Assembly: GCF_007474605.1 (NCBI RefSeq)
Contig: NZ_VHKL01000005.1
Span: 414,874 to 478,873 of the forward strand
Origin: Rhodoligotrophos appendicifer
Lineage (GTDB): Bacteria > Pseudomonadota > Alphaproteobacteria > Rhizobiales > Im1
Direction: 5' to 3'
DNA length: 64,000 bases
Shown here one piece after another: positions 52,822 through 62,273 of this stretch (position 1 is its first letter; each line of letters begins with the position of its first letter). A model generated the notes under the pieces. It saw only the letters and a list, made by a program, of their open reading frames with translations. It was not told the DNA's origin and did not search any database. The position numbers were made by a program, and so were the translations under genes.

Positions 52822-52914
52822 TCTCGCGAGCTTGGGTCTGCCGTGACTAGGAGCTTGGATACTGTATCCTGAATTATAGCGCACAATGACTGCATTGATA
52901 CTACTTGGCAAAGC

Positions 52915-53697
52915 ATGGCATCCCCTGCACACGAGGCTGTAGATCCCGATGCGTTGATCATTGATATCGACGGTTTCGAGGGCCCCCTCGATCTTCTATT
53001 GGCTCTCGCACGGAATCAGAAGGTCGATCTGGCGAAAATCTCTGTATTGGACCTTGTCGAGCAGTATCTTGCCTTCATGGCTCGATCGGAGTCGCTCCGT
53101 TTGGAACGGGCCGCTGACTACTTGGTGATGGCAGCTTGGCTGGCATACCTCAAGTCGCGACTTTTGCTTCCCCAGCCGCAGGGGGAAGATGAGTCGATCT
53201 GTGACGACCTCTCTGCTCGCTTGGCCTTTCGATTGAGGCGCTTAGAGGCCATGAGGGTGGCGGCTGTTCAATTGCTGGCTCGTCCACAACTGAACGATAA
53301 TGTGTTTCCACGTGGCGTTGTGGAGCCGTTTTCTGGACCGCCGACGGTCGTTTATGATTGCAGTTTTTTTGATCTCTTGAAGGCCTACACCGACCGTCGT
53401 CAGAAGTTGACAAAGCGGAGAACATACGAAGTCACTGCACCACAAGTTCTGTCCCTGAAAGAAGCGCGTGACGTCTTAAATTTGCTGACTGGTGAGATAC
53501 ATCACTGGATATCTGTTGAGAAATTGCTGGTACGCCACCTCGTACGTCCCGGAATGGAAAGGAGCGTTCTCGCGTCAAGTTTCGCTGTCCTCCTCGAAAT
53601 GGCTCGAGAAGGAAGGGTCGAGGTTCAACAGGAGCGTCATTTCGCCCCCTTATTCGTGCGCACCAAGCCCACCTCCACAAGGCCGGATACAGCATGA
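52915..53697 (+). CDS. scpA: segregation and condensation protein A
   Basis: ScpA is the kleisin subunit that bridges SMC heads in the bacterial condensin. The 260 residues start with FEGPLDLLLALARNQKVDLA and ISVLDLVEQYLAFM, the family's N-terminal domain, and contain AADYLVMAAWLAYLKSRLLL. The C-terminal winged helix is present (LLVRHLVRPG and VLLEMAREGRVEVQQE). Its stop overlaps the scpB start by four bases. Confidence 0.95.
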   Translation: MASPAHEAVDPDALIIDIDGFEGPLDLLLALARNQKVDLAKISVLDLVEQYLAFMARSESLRLERAADYLVMAAWLAYLKSRLLLPQPQGEDESICDDLSARLAFRLRRLEAMRVAAVQLLARPQLNDNVFPRGVVEPFSGPPTVVYDCSFFDLLKAYTDRRQKLTKRRTYEVTAPQVLSLKEARDVLNLLTGEIHHWISVEKLLVRHLVRPGMERSVLASSFAVLLEMAREGRVEVQQERHFAPLFVRTKPTSTRPDTA

Positions 53698-54428
53698 TCA
53701 CGAACTCCCTCAGAACAGAACCATTCGACGAACGATTGGAAATTGCTGACAATGTGACGAGGCTTCCCCGGACGGAGCGCATCAACCATTTGCGCGTGCT
53801 CGAAGCAGTCCTGTTCGCCTCTCCTGTTCCTCTTTCCGACAGAGAACTTGCAGTAAACCTTCCAGACGAAGCCGACGTCATCGACCTCTTAAGCGAACTC
53901 CAGGCTCACTATTCAGGACGCGGGGTACAACTTATCCAGGTTGCAGGAAAATGGAACTTTCGAACAGCGCCCGATCTTGCCAGTCATTTGGCGAGCGCCG
54001 CCATCGAACACCGCCGACTGTCTCGCGCGGCTACAGAGGTTTTGGCCATTATCGCCTATCATCAGCCTGTGACACGGGCTGAGATAGAAGAGATTCGAGG
54101 AGTGTCATTGTCTCGCGGAACGCTTGACGTCCTTTTGGAGATGGGCTGGATCTGTATGCGGGGGCGACGCAGGACGCCTGGCAGGCCTGTCACATTTGCG
54201 ACGACAGAAAATTTCTTAAGCCACTTTGGGTTGAACGAGCTAGGGGATCTTCCTGGCCTTGCTGAACTGAAATTGTCTGGGCTGCTAGAGCCCGATGTTG
54301 CGTCTGATTTTGAGATTCCCGTGCCCCGGGATAACGAGAGCTTGGGATACGAGGAAGATCCTGTTGCGGATGATATGAACGGTGCTCTCGCAACTGATCT
54401 CATCTCCGAGAAGGAGGACCGAGCTTGA
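53694..54428 (+). CDS. scpB: segregation and condensation protein B
   Basis: ScpB binds as a dimer to ScpA in the SMC-ScpAB complex. The 244 residues hold two winged-helix domains: LRVLEAVLFASPVPLSDREL and LSRAATEVLAIIAYHQPVTR with EIEEIRGVSLSRGTLDVLLE. Start overlaps the scpA stop (ATGA). The C-terminal tail from about 205 is acidic and probably flexible. It is followed by tatB after 157 bases that hold no tatA. Confidence 0.95.
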   Translation: MITNSLRTEPFDERLEIADNVTRLPRTERINHLRVLEAVLFASPVPLSDRELAVNLPDEADVIDLLSELQAHYSGRGVQLIQVAGKWNFRTAPDLASHLASAAIEHRRLSRAATEVLAIIAYHQPVTRAEIEEIRGVSLSRGTLDVLLEMGWICMRGRRRTPGRPVTFATTENFLSHFGLNELGDLPGLAELKLSGLLEPDVASDFEIPVPRDNESLGYEEDPVADDMNGALATDLISEKEDRA

Positions 54429-54585
54429 GGCCGTCAACACGAGATTTTGGCTGGTGTGGCTTTCACAACGATGCAACGCAGTATATGACGCGGCTGGGCG
54501 AGTTGCGGGACTATGACCAATCCGCGATAATGACCCATTGAAGGCTGGGGAGCCGCGTCCGTAGCTCCAGGATATAAGTGACTGT

Positions 54586-55122
54586 ATGTTCGACATCAGT
54601 GCGACAGAACTCCTGGTCATTGCAGTCGTAGCGATTGTGGTGATTGGCCCAAAAGACCTGCCGGATATGTTGAAGGGTCTCGGGCGCTTCCTGCGAAAAA
54701 TGAGGTTGATGGCCGGTGACTTTCAAAGGCAGCTGGATCAAGCTGGCTTCGAAGATGTTCGAAAGGGAATTGAGGAGGTTCGTAGTTTGACGTCTCCGAG
54801 TGGCGTAATCGCGCGAAGCATTGCGTCCTCTATTGAGACCGATGATAGCAAGCGGACGATTGAACAGAAGGCTTCCGCTGAGCCCGCGGCAGCCCAAGTG
54901 TCAGTTGAAACAAAGGAAAATGTCCCTTCAGTCGATACCACCATCGCTAAGGTTTCGATTTCCACTGAGGATACAGCGATTGGGACAAGCTCGTCTGACG
55001 CGACGTTGCAAGACCGCCCCCACCAGTCAACGACGGAAATGATGCCTACGACCGATAAGGTGGAGGGAGATCTGATCGGGTCGCCCGCGACCGATAACAC
55101 CACCGCCAGTTCTCGCGCTTGA
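54586..55122 (+). CDS. tatB: Sec-independent translocase protein TatB
   Basis: TatB forms, with TatC, the receptor for twin-arginine signal peptides. The 178 residues start MFDISATELLVIAVVAIVV with the conserved Glu8 and GPKDLP hinge, then an amphipathic helix and a long acidic tail. MFDI and the Glu are TatB rather than TatA features. In related genomes tatA precedes tatB; here the gap after scpB is too short for it. Confidence 0.93.
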   Translation: MFDISATELLVIAVVAIVVIGPKDLPDMLKGLGRFLRKMRLMAGDFQRQLDQAGFEDVRKGIEEVRSLTSPSGVIARSIASSIETDDSKRTIEQKASAEPAAAQVSVETKENVPSVDTTIAKVSISTEDTAIGTSSSDATLQDRPHQSTTEMMPTTDKVEGDLIGSPATDNTTASSRA

Positions 55123-55136
55123 GTGACCCGCATCCA

Positions 55137-55937
55137 ATGAGCAAAGAAGACATCGATGCCACTCAGGCTCCATTGATGGACCATCTAATCGAGCTTAGGT
55201 CTCGCTTGGTTAGATCGCTCCTCGGGCTGCTGATTGCCTTTTTGTTCTGTTTTTATTTTGCCACGACGATCTTCAATATACTGATTTGGCCGTACGAGTG
55301 GGCAGTCGGTGATTCGACGCAGGTGCGCCTGATTTACACTGCCCCGCAAGAATATTTCTTCACTCAGCTTAAAATAGCACTTTGGGGCGGCTTTTTTCTC
55401 GCCTTCCCGATCATAGCCACACAGATTTACATGTTTGTTGCACCCGGTCTCTACAAGAATGAGCGACAAGCGTTCATGCCTTTTCTTGTCGCGACGCCGT
55501 TTCTCTTCATTCTCGGCGCCGGCTTAGTCTATTTCTTTATCTTACCCATGGCACTGGCCTTTTTCGCAAGTTTTCAGCAGACGGGCAGTACCGGTGCAAT
55601 AATTGAGCTGCTGCCGAAGGTGAGTGAGTATCTTGACCTGATCATGACCTTGATGATCGCGTTTGGTATTTGCTTTCAACTGCCAGTGATTCTGACCCTC
55701 TTGGTTAAAGTTGGTATATTAAGCGCTGAGGGCCTCCGCAAGAAACGGCGCTATGCGATTGTCGCAGCTTTTGCCATTGCTGCCTTTATGACGCCTCCGG
55801 ATCCCTTCAGTCAGATCGGGCTTGCTCTGCCTCTGATCGGATTGTTTGAGGTTTCATTGTATCTGGCGCGAGGAATTGAAAAGAAGCGATTAGCGGAAGA
55901 TGCCCGCCGAGATCAGGAAAGCCCACTCGACGTTTGA
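55137..55937 (+). CDS. tatC: Sec-independent translocase protein TatC
   Basis: TatC is the multi-spanning core that binds the twin-arginine signal. From MSKEDIDATQAPLMDHLIEL the protein has 266 residues and six helices, with conserved HLIELRSRL at the first loop and the periplasmic region YTAPQEYFFTQLKIALWGGF. The TTG at 55119, overlapping the tatB stop, is an alternative start six codons up; the ATG gives the usual family N-terminus. The serS gene that normally comes next in many relatives is 40 kb away. Confidence 0.95.
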   Translation: MSKEDIDATQAPLMDHLIELRSRLVRSLLGLLIAFLFCFYFATTIFNILIWPYEWAVGDSTQVRLIYTAPQEYFFTQLKIALWGGFFLAFPIIATQIYMFVAPGLYKNERQAFMPFLVATPFLFILGAGLVYFFILPMALAFFASFQQTGSTGAIIELLPKVSEYLDLIMTLMIAFGICFQLPVILTLLVKVGILSAEGLRKKRRYAIVAAFAIAAFMTPPDPFSQIGLALPLIGLFEVSLYLARGIEKKRLAEDARRDQESPLDV

Positions 55938-55976
55938 TCTTCTTTTCTCTGGCCCGCAACTCCTGTCGAGGCCTTC

Positions 55977-57059
55977 CTATGAGGCTCGTGGAAAGCTGAA
56001 AGAGTGATCTTCAACTCCAAACAAGGAATTTGACTGCGGCTGCACCAGGCAACCGCAAGCTTGATCCCAACGCCAGCAGCGCAACAGAGTCAGATGCGTA
56101 CCGCCCCACCATCGATCAATACCGTTCTGCTCGATTTGATCGATCTGCCCGCTGACAACGGCATGACCAAAATCCGTCAAGGACAGTTCTGCGCCAAGGT
56201 AATGTGCGATGCGATTGGCGTCGGGAGTGTCCGAGGTCACCAGCTCTGGAGTGAACTCATCTGTCGTCCGGCAATAGATATCTCGGAAGCGCTCCGGCAG
56301 TCCGGAGATCAGAGGGTGTCGAGCGAAGGCTAAATCCTCCAGCCTCCGCCAGAAGCTCCAATCACCGAGGAAAACGGCAGGCTCTCTGCGTTGATTTTCA
56401 TTAAACAGTGTTTGAGGTGAAGCTGTTTTCTCCCGGAGTGCCTGCAGAACACGGCGTTCTGTGCGGCTGAGCCCATCGGCTTGTCCGGGCAACTCCTCCA
56501 AGGCACGAAACATTGCCGCACGTAGGAAGGGGAACCGCGCAAGATCCGGATCGGTAGCCAGTCTCGACCAAGCCTCAGGCGTCGGCGAGCAGTAGGATGT
56601 CCACACTTGGCTTGCTATCTCAAAATCGGTATCCGTCACAGAGCGTTTGGTGCTTGCGAAACGGGCGATCGAGTCTGGTGCATGACGTCCGAGATAATCG
56701 TTGGCCTGCACGAGTTTCACGTCACCGACGACTTCACTTCGATTAAGCGCGTCCAGTGTCTGGAATAACTGCAACTGATCATAAAGATCATGCTCGAACC
56801 AGAGTTCAATCGACTGTTCGGGATCTATACTTTCGAGCTGCATGCGTCGATGCGCAAATTCTTCTTCGATTTCGTGTAACGGTACCGCGAAGGCCTCGCT
56901 GAGAAAGGCAGCGCGGATTTCATCAAGAGTCCTGAGGTCGCTCGTAAGGGGCACGGGCCCGTCGATCAGCGTGTCGCGCCACGGCACGATCGTGTGGGCA
57001 AGCCCTGCAGACTTCAGTGTGTCTGCCACGATATCCCCATTCGTGATGATCAGGGTCAT
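55977..57059 (-). CDS. DUF1835 domain-containing protein
   Basis: The 360 residues begin MTLIITNGDIVADTLKSAG, followed by VPWRDTLIDGPVP and a region with IELWFEHDLYDQLQLFQTL, which match the DUF1835 family of unknown function; a second helical domain lies from about 140 on. The ATG at 57059 has AAAGG seven bases upstream and is preferred over the in-frame TTG at 57074. It is on the strand opposite to its neighbours tatC and eno, sitting exactly at the unusual tatC-eno junction. Confidence 0.8.
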   Translation of the reverse strand: MTLIITNGDIVADTLKSAGLAHTIVPWRDTLIDGPVPLTSDLRTLDEIRAAFLSEAFAVPLHEIEEEFAHRRMQLESIDPEQSIELWFEHDLYDQLQLFQTLDALNRSEVVGDVKLVQANDYLGRHAPDSIARFASTKRSVTDTDFEIASQVWTSYCSPTPEAWSRLATDPDLARFPFLRAAMFRALEELPGQADGLSRTERRVLQALREKTASPQTLFNENQRREPAVFLGDWSFWRRLEDLAFARHPLISGLPERFRDIYCRTTDEFTPELVTSDTPDANRIAHYLGAELSLTDFGHAVVSGQIDQIEQNGIDRWWGGTHLTLLRCWRWDQACGCLVQPQSNSLFGVEDHSFSFPRAS

Positions 57060-57149
57060 CAAGGAGCCTTTCAACTGAAATGTTTAATTGATGCTGACTT
57101 TGCCGTGAGAATGCGACCATTCCTTGGCTTGAGGGATCGGATTTCCTGA

Positions 57150-58529
<1,380 letters not shown>

Positions 58530-58572
58530 CGGAAACTATGGCCCATGCAACCTGCCGGTAGGATTTGGCACC

Positions 58573-58590
58573 CGCCTTATTATAAAGGCG
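58573..58590 (+). terminator. hairpin after eno, possible weak terminator
   Basis: CGCCTT at 58573-58578 pairs with AAGGCG at 58585-58590 around a 6-base AT-rich loop, 44 bases after the eno stop. No run of T follows on the plus strand, so it would be a weak or factor-aided end, or an RNA-stabilising hairpin before the betB-like gene. Confidence 0.35.
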
Positions 58591-58679
58591 AGCGGCAAGC
58601 GAGAAGATTAAACTCTGCCGCACGGAATCCAGCTTCGAACTGAAGCCGAAGCAGCTAGTCTGAAAAAATGGGTGGTCTC

Positions 58680-60167
58680 ATGCATTCTCCGACGGCGCAA
58701 GCGGCTCTGAGTGAAACGTCTCTCAAAAACTATATTGGCGGCCGTTATGTGAACTCTGCAGGCAACGAGCAGTTCAACGCGTTGAACCCTGCAACCGGCG
58801 AGATTATCTGCAACGTCCAACAGGCTAGTGAAGCGGATCTGGAAGCCGCATTGGCTTCGGCTCAGGCTGGCTTCCAACTCTGGCGGAAGATGACCGGCGC
58901 GGAGCGCGGCCGGATCCTGCGCCGAGCTGCTGATCTGTTGCGTGAGCGTAACGACGAACTAGCCACGCTAGAAGTTCTGAACACCGGCAAACCCATCCAG
59001 GAGGCGATCGCTGTAGATATATATTCGGGTGCTGACTGTCTGGAATTTTTCGGCGGCGTAGCAGCGTCCATTCATGGTCATCACTATCAGTTTGGAGCCA
59101 ACTTTGCTTACACTCGGCGCGAGCCGTTAGGGGTATGCGCGGGTATTGGTGCTTGGAACTATCCAATACAGATCGCGTGCTGGAAGTCGGCACCCGCCTT
59201 GGCCTGCGGGAACGCCATGATCTTTAAACCTGCGGAGATGAGCCCACTGACGGCCGCGAAGCTGGCTGAAATTTACACGGAGGCGGGTCTGCCGGCTGGA
59301 GTATTCAATGTTGTGCAGGGCGACGCCAGCGTGGGGCAATGGCTCACACGGTCTGCTGGAATTGCGAAGGTATCGCTCACAGGGGAGCTCAGCACAGGCA
59401 AGAAGGTTTTGGCTGCCGCCGCAGAGACCCTGAAGCATGTCACTCTGGAGCTTGGAGGCAAGTCACCGATTATAGTGTTTGAGGATGCCGATCTCGATAG
59501 CGCCGTGTCCGGCGCGATCCTCGGCAATTTCTATACTCAAGGGGAAATTTGTTCGAACGGCACCAGGGTCTTCGTACAGAAATCGGTGCTGGAAGAGTTC
59601 CTTGGAAGGATGGCTTCGCACGCGAAAAGAATACGGATCGGCAATCCTCTCGATCCTCAAACCCAGATGGGGGCACTTATTTCGCCTGAACACGGGCAAA
59701 AGGTCATGGAATTTATTGAGCGCGGCAAGAGCGAGGGCGCGCGGCTGATCTGCGGCGGTCAAAGGGCCATGGTGCAGGGCTGCGAAGCAGGATGGTTCAT
59801 TGAACCCACTGTTTTTGCTGATTGTCGAGACGACATGACCATTGTGAAGGAGGAGATCTTCGGCCCGGTCATGTCAGTCTTGAGCTTCGAGGAGGAAGCT
59901 GAGGTCATCAGCCGGTCCAACGATACGATATATGGCTTGTCAGCTGGGGTATTCACCCGCGATTTGGCGCGGGGTCATCGTGTGGCCGCGGCGCTGGAGG
60001 CTGGCACCTGTTGGATCAACACATACAATGTGACCCCGGTTGAGCTGCCCTTCGGTGGTTACAAACAGTCTGGCATGGGCCGAGAGAATTCCCTTGCCGC
60101 AATTGAACACTATACTCAAATTAAAACCGTATACGTCGAAACGGATAAAGTTCAGTCGCCGTATTGA
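58680..60167 (+). CDS. betB: betaine-aldehyde dehydrogenase-like aldehyde dehydrogenase (BetB type)
   Basis: It should oxidise betaine aldehyde or a similar amino-aldehyde to the acid with NAD(P). The 495 residues match the BetB branch: GAWNYPIQIACWKSAPALAC, the Glu of VTLELGGKSPIIVFEDAD, the nucleophile Cys in QGEICSNGTRVFV and EEIFGPVMSVLSF. The ATG at 58680 has GGTGG shortly before; another ATG at 58668 is in frame. No betA, betI or betC is nearby, so the usual choline operon is lacking. Related aminoaldehyde dehydrogenases cannot be told apart by sequence alone. Confidence 0.88.
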   Translation: MHSPTAQAALSETSLKNYIGGRYVNSAGNEQFNALNPATGEIICNVQQASEADLEAALASAQAGFQLWRKMTGAERGRILRRAADLLRERNDELATLEVLNTGKPIQEAIAVDIYSGADCLEFFGGVAASIHGHHYQFGANFAYTRREPLGVCAGIGAWNYPIQIACWKSAPALACGNAMIFKPAEMSPLTAAKLAEIYTEAGLPAGVFNVVQGDASVGQWLTRSAGIAKVSLTGELSTGKKVLAAAAETLKHVTLELGGKSPIIVFEDADLDSAVSGAILGNFYTQGEICSNGTRVFVQKSVLEEFLGRMASHAKRIRIGNPLDPQTQMGALISPEHGQKVMEFIERGKSEGARLICGGQRAMVQGCEAGWFIEPTVFADCRDDMTIVKEEIFGPVMSVLSFEEEAEVISRSNDTIYGLSAGVFTRDLARGHRVAAALEAGTCWINTYNVTPVELPFGGYKQSGMGRENSLAAIEHYTQIKTVYVETDKVQSPY

Positions 60168-60231
60168 CAGGCTAACAGAGCGGAAAAGCGGCTAATATTC
60201 TGAACAAAGATATTCCAAATCGACGGAACTT

Positions 60232-60837
60232 CTAGATTCTTACCTCTGGAAGGCCAAAAACCTCACCGCTGCGCAACACTTTCGGATCGTAGGCTTTGCG
60301 TGAGAAGACTTGGCGTACAAGGGGCTCGAAAAAGGACAATGGTTTCATTGGATAATCGGGGTCGAACGAGGTCTGATCCCAGCGCTCACAGAAGTCAACA
60401 GTCGTGGGATAGAAAGGGCTGTCCGCATATTTTTCGCGCTCCATGCGATCCCAGCCATAATGGTGAGCATAATAGTACATTTGAAAAGCGCCATGGTGCT
60501 CAACAACCCACGCGCATTCGTCGCGAACGTAAGGCCTGAGGATCTCAGCAGCAAAACGATCGTGATTTTGAGGTGCCAATCCGTCGCCGATGTCATGCAG
60601 GAGGGTGGCCACTATCCAATCTGCATCCGCCCCGTCATGAAGTGCACGGGTCGCCGACTGCAATCCATGTTCAAGGCGACTAATTTTGTATCCAGACAGT
60701 GTCTCCTCAGCTTGCCTGGCCAGTTCACGTAACAACCGATCAGCAGTCTGGGCGAGATAGGCTTTCTCCAGTTCGTGCAGCAACTCGTAGTCTTCCTTGC
60801 TGCCGTCCTTCATCTGTGTGAATGAGACACTTTCCAT
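60232..60837 (-). CDS. HD-domain mixed-valent diiron oxygenase (PhnZ/TmpB-like)
   Basis: The 201 residues align with PhnZ, the diiron oxygenase that cleaves 2-amino-1-hydroxyethylphosphonate, and with TmpB, which makes glycine betaine from a trimethylammonio analogue. All six iron ligands appear: His57 (LEHGLQSA), His81-Asp82 (LLHDIGD), His92, His115 (VEHHGAF) and Asp154 (RWDQTSF). Spacing of the first two, 24 residues, equals that in PhnZ. The ATG at 60837 has GGGAG seven bases upstream; the frame is open 28 codons further. It converges on the betB-like gene. The substrate is unknown. Confidence 0.8.
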   Translation of the reverse strand: MESVSFTQMKDGSKEDYELLHELEKAYLAQTADRLLRELARQAEETLSGYKISRLEHGLQSATRALHDGADADWIVATLLHDIGDGLAPQNHDRFAAEILRPYVRDECAWVVEHHGAFQMYYYAHHYGWDRMEREKYADSPFYPTTVDFCERWDQTSFDPDYPMKPLSFFEPLVRQVFSRKAYDPKVLRSGEVFGLPEVRI

Positions 60838-60967
60838 GGTGATGCTCCCAGTTGCCGCATTCGCTAGCATACGGGACGCGGTGCGGGAATCAACGAGCTC
60901 TTGGAAGGCAACTGATCGCAAGGCTCAGACACGTGGAACCAAAGCTTATTGGCGGCGTTGAAGCGCC

Positions 60968-61132
60968 ATGACTGATAAGCAAGATACGTCTCACTCCGGT
61001 GATCAAAAGCCTGTTCTGACTCCCACCGAGGCTCGACAGGGTGCTCCACGGCAGAACGTCAGGGTCGTACTAATTGTGTCCCTGGTTCTTATAATCGTAA
61101 TCTTTGGAGCGCTTTTCGCTTCTTACCAGTGA
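60968..61132 (+). CDS. small single-span membrane protein
   Basis: The 54-codon frame gives a hydrophilic N-terminus (MTDKQDTSHSGDQKP, then TPTEARQGAPRQNVR) and one hydrophobic helix (about residues 32-50, VVLIVSLVLIIVIFGALFA). The pattern PTxARQG...NVRxVL followed by a single helix is one I know from many short rhizobial proteins of unknown function, often annotated only as hypothetical. It is too small for most gene callers. It is divergent from the HD oxygenase gene, with 130 bases between, and lies upstream of the HWE kinase. Confidence 0.75.
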   Translation: MTDKQDTSHSGDQKPVLTPTEARQGAPRQNVRVVLIVSLVLIIVIFGALFASYQ

Positions 61133-61223
61133 GGTGGCCTCCTGGTAAATTGCTTGACCTTAAATGCTCGTCCTGAACTAAAGGATCGCAGAAGCCTCGG
61201 ATGGGCCGTCTGACGATGACGAC

Positions 61224-62261
61224 ATGGTGACGCCTCTGGAGCAGATACGCCGGCTAACTAGCGCGTTGGATTTTGCACGCGCCAGCGCATTTCTCCAGGA
61301 TTGTGATCTGCGCTATGTTTGGGTTGCGACTTCAGTTCCGTTCTTCTCAGAAGGCAAGCTTCTAGGAAAAACTGACGCCGAAGTGCTTGCTGAGGAGACG
61401 GCAAGACAGATCGTACCCTTGAAGCGGTCGGTTATTTCAACAGGACGAGGGCAAAACGGCGAGTTCTTCCATACTCTTCCCTCAGGTGAAAGACGTTGGT
61501 ACTCTGTCAAATTGGATCCATGGCTGGATCAGGATGGAACGACACTCGGTGTTTTCACAGCCGCCCTTGATGTAACCGATCAGCGGTTAATGGATGAAAG
61601 GCTGGTTGTTCTGATGCGCGAGGTGGCGCATCGATCCAAGAATCTTCTTGCAATTATACAGGGTCTATCGAACCAAACTGCCCGCACGAGTTCGACAATT
61701 GCCGAGTTCGCTTCGAAGTTTACGGGGCGCTTGTTATCCTTGGGTCATGCTCAGGATCTCTTGACCGCGACGGACTGGCAAGGTGCTTCAATCGATGATC
61801 TGATCAAGTTTCAGCTCGGGCCTTATCTCGAGGCGTATGATCGACAGATCTTAACGCATGGACGCCCGATGATGCTGAAGTCCAATGCTGCACAATACCT
61901 TGGCCTCGCGCTTCATGAGTTGGTGACAAACGCTGCTAAACACGGGACACTTTTGGAGGCAAGTGGTGAAGTCTCGATTTCCTGGCGCATAGTAACGGGT
62001 GAAACACCGCGTCGAAATTGTTTCATCCTTGTCTGGAGTGAGAGAGGCCCCAGTAGGCTCCGATCAGATTGGGAAGGCGAACGGGGCGGCTTTGGTCGAA
62101 CGATGTTGACGAAAATTACCCCTCAAGCGATACAGGGGCAGGCACTTATGCGTTTTCGGCAGGGCGGGATAGTCTACAGACTTGCCGCGCCACTAACCGA
62201 AATCGCAACAGATGATTGGCTCTACCGATCCGCTTTAATGGCCGAGATGCCACCTGCTTGA
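61224..62261 (+). CDS. HWE-family sensor histidine kinase with PAS domain
   Basis: The 345 residues have a PAS-like sensor part (about 10-118), then an HWE kinase core: phospho-acceptor His136 in REVAHRSKNLLAIIQG, Asn236 in HELVTNAAKHG and the diagnostic Trp271/Glu273 in WSERGPSR, ending with GGFGRTMLT. HWE kinases are typical of Alphaproteobacteria and often act in light, stress or general stress response signalling. No membrane helix is seen, so it is cytoplasmic. No response regulator gene is adjacent. Other PAS ligands such as FAD/FMN are not indicated by a clear LOV cysteine motif. Confidence 0.9.
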   Translation: MVTPLEQIRRLTSALDFARASAFLQDCDLRYVWVATSVPFFSEGKLLGKTDAEVLAEETARQIVPLKRSVISTGRGQNGEFFHTLPSGERRWYSVKLDPWLDQDGTTLGVFTAALDVTDQRLMDERLVVLMREVAHRSKNLLAIIQGLSNQTARTSSTIAEFASKFTGRLLSLGHAQDLLTATDWQGASIDDLIKFQLGPYLEAYDRQILTHGRPMMLKSNAAQYLGLALHELVTNAAKHGTLLEASGEVSISWRIVTGETPRRNCFILVWSERGPSRLRSDWEGERGGFGRTMLTKITPQAIQGQALMRFRQGGIVYRLAAPLTEIATDDWLYRSALMAEMPPA

Positions 62262-62273
62262 AAGAGAACCAAA

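Noticed and set aside
54425..54541. Short frame after scpB considered as tatA
   Set aside because: Thirty-eight codons without the hydrophobic helix or FG motif of TatA; starts with TTG and shows no likeness.
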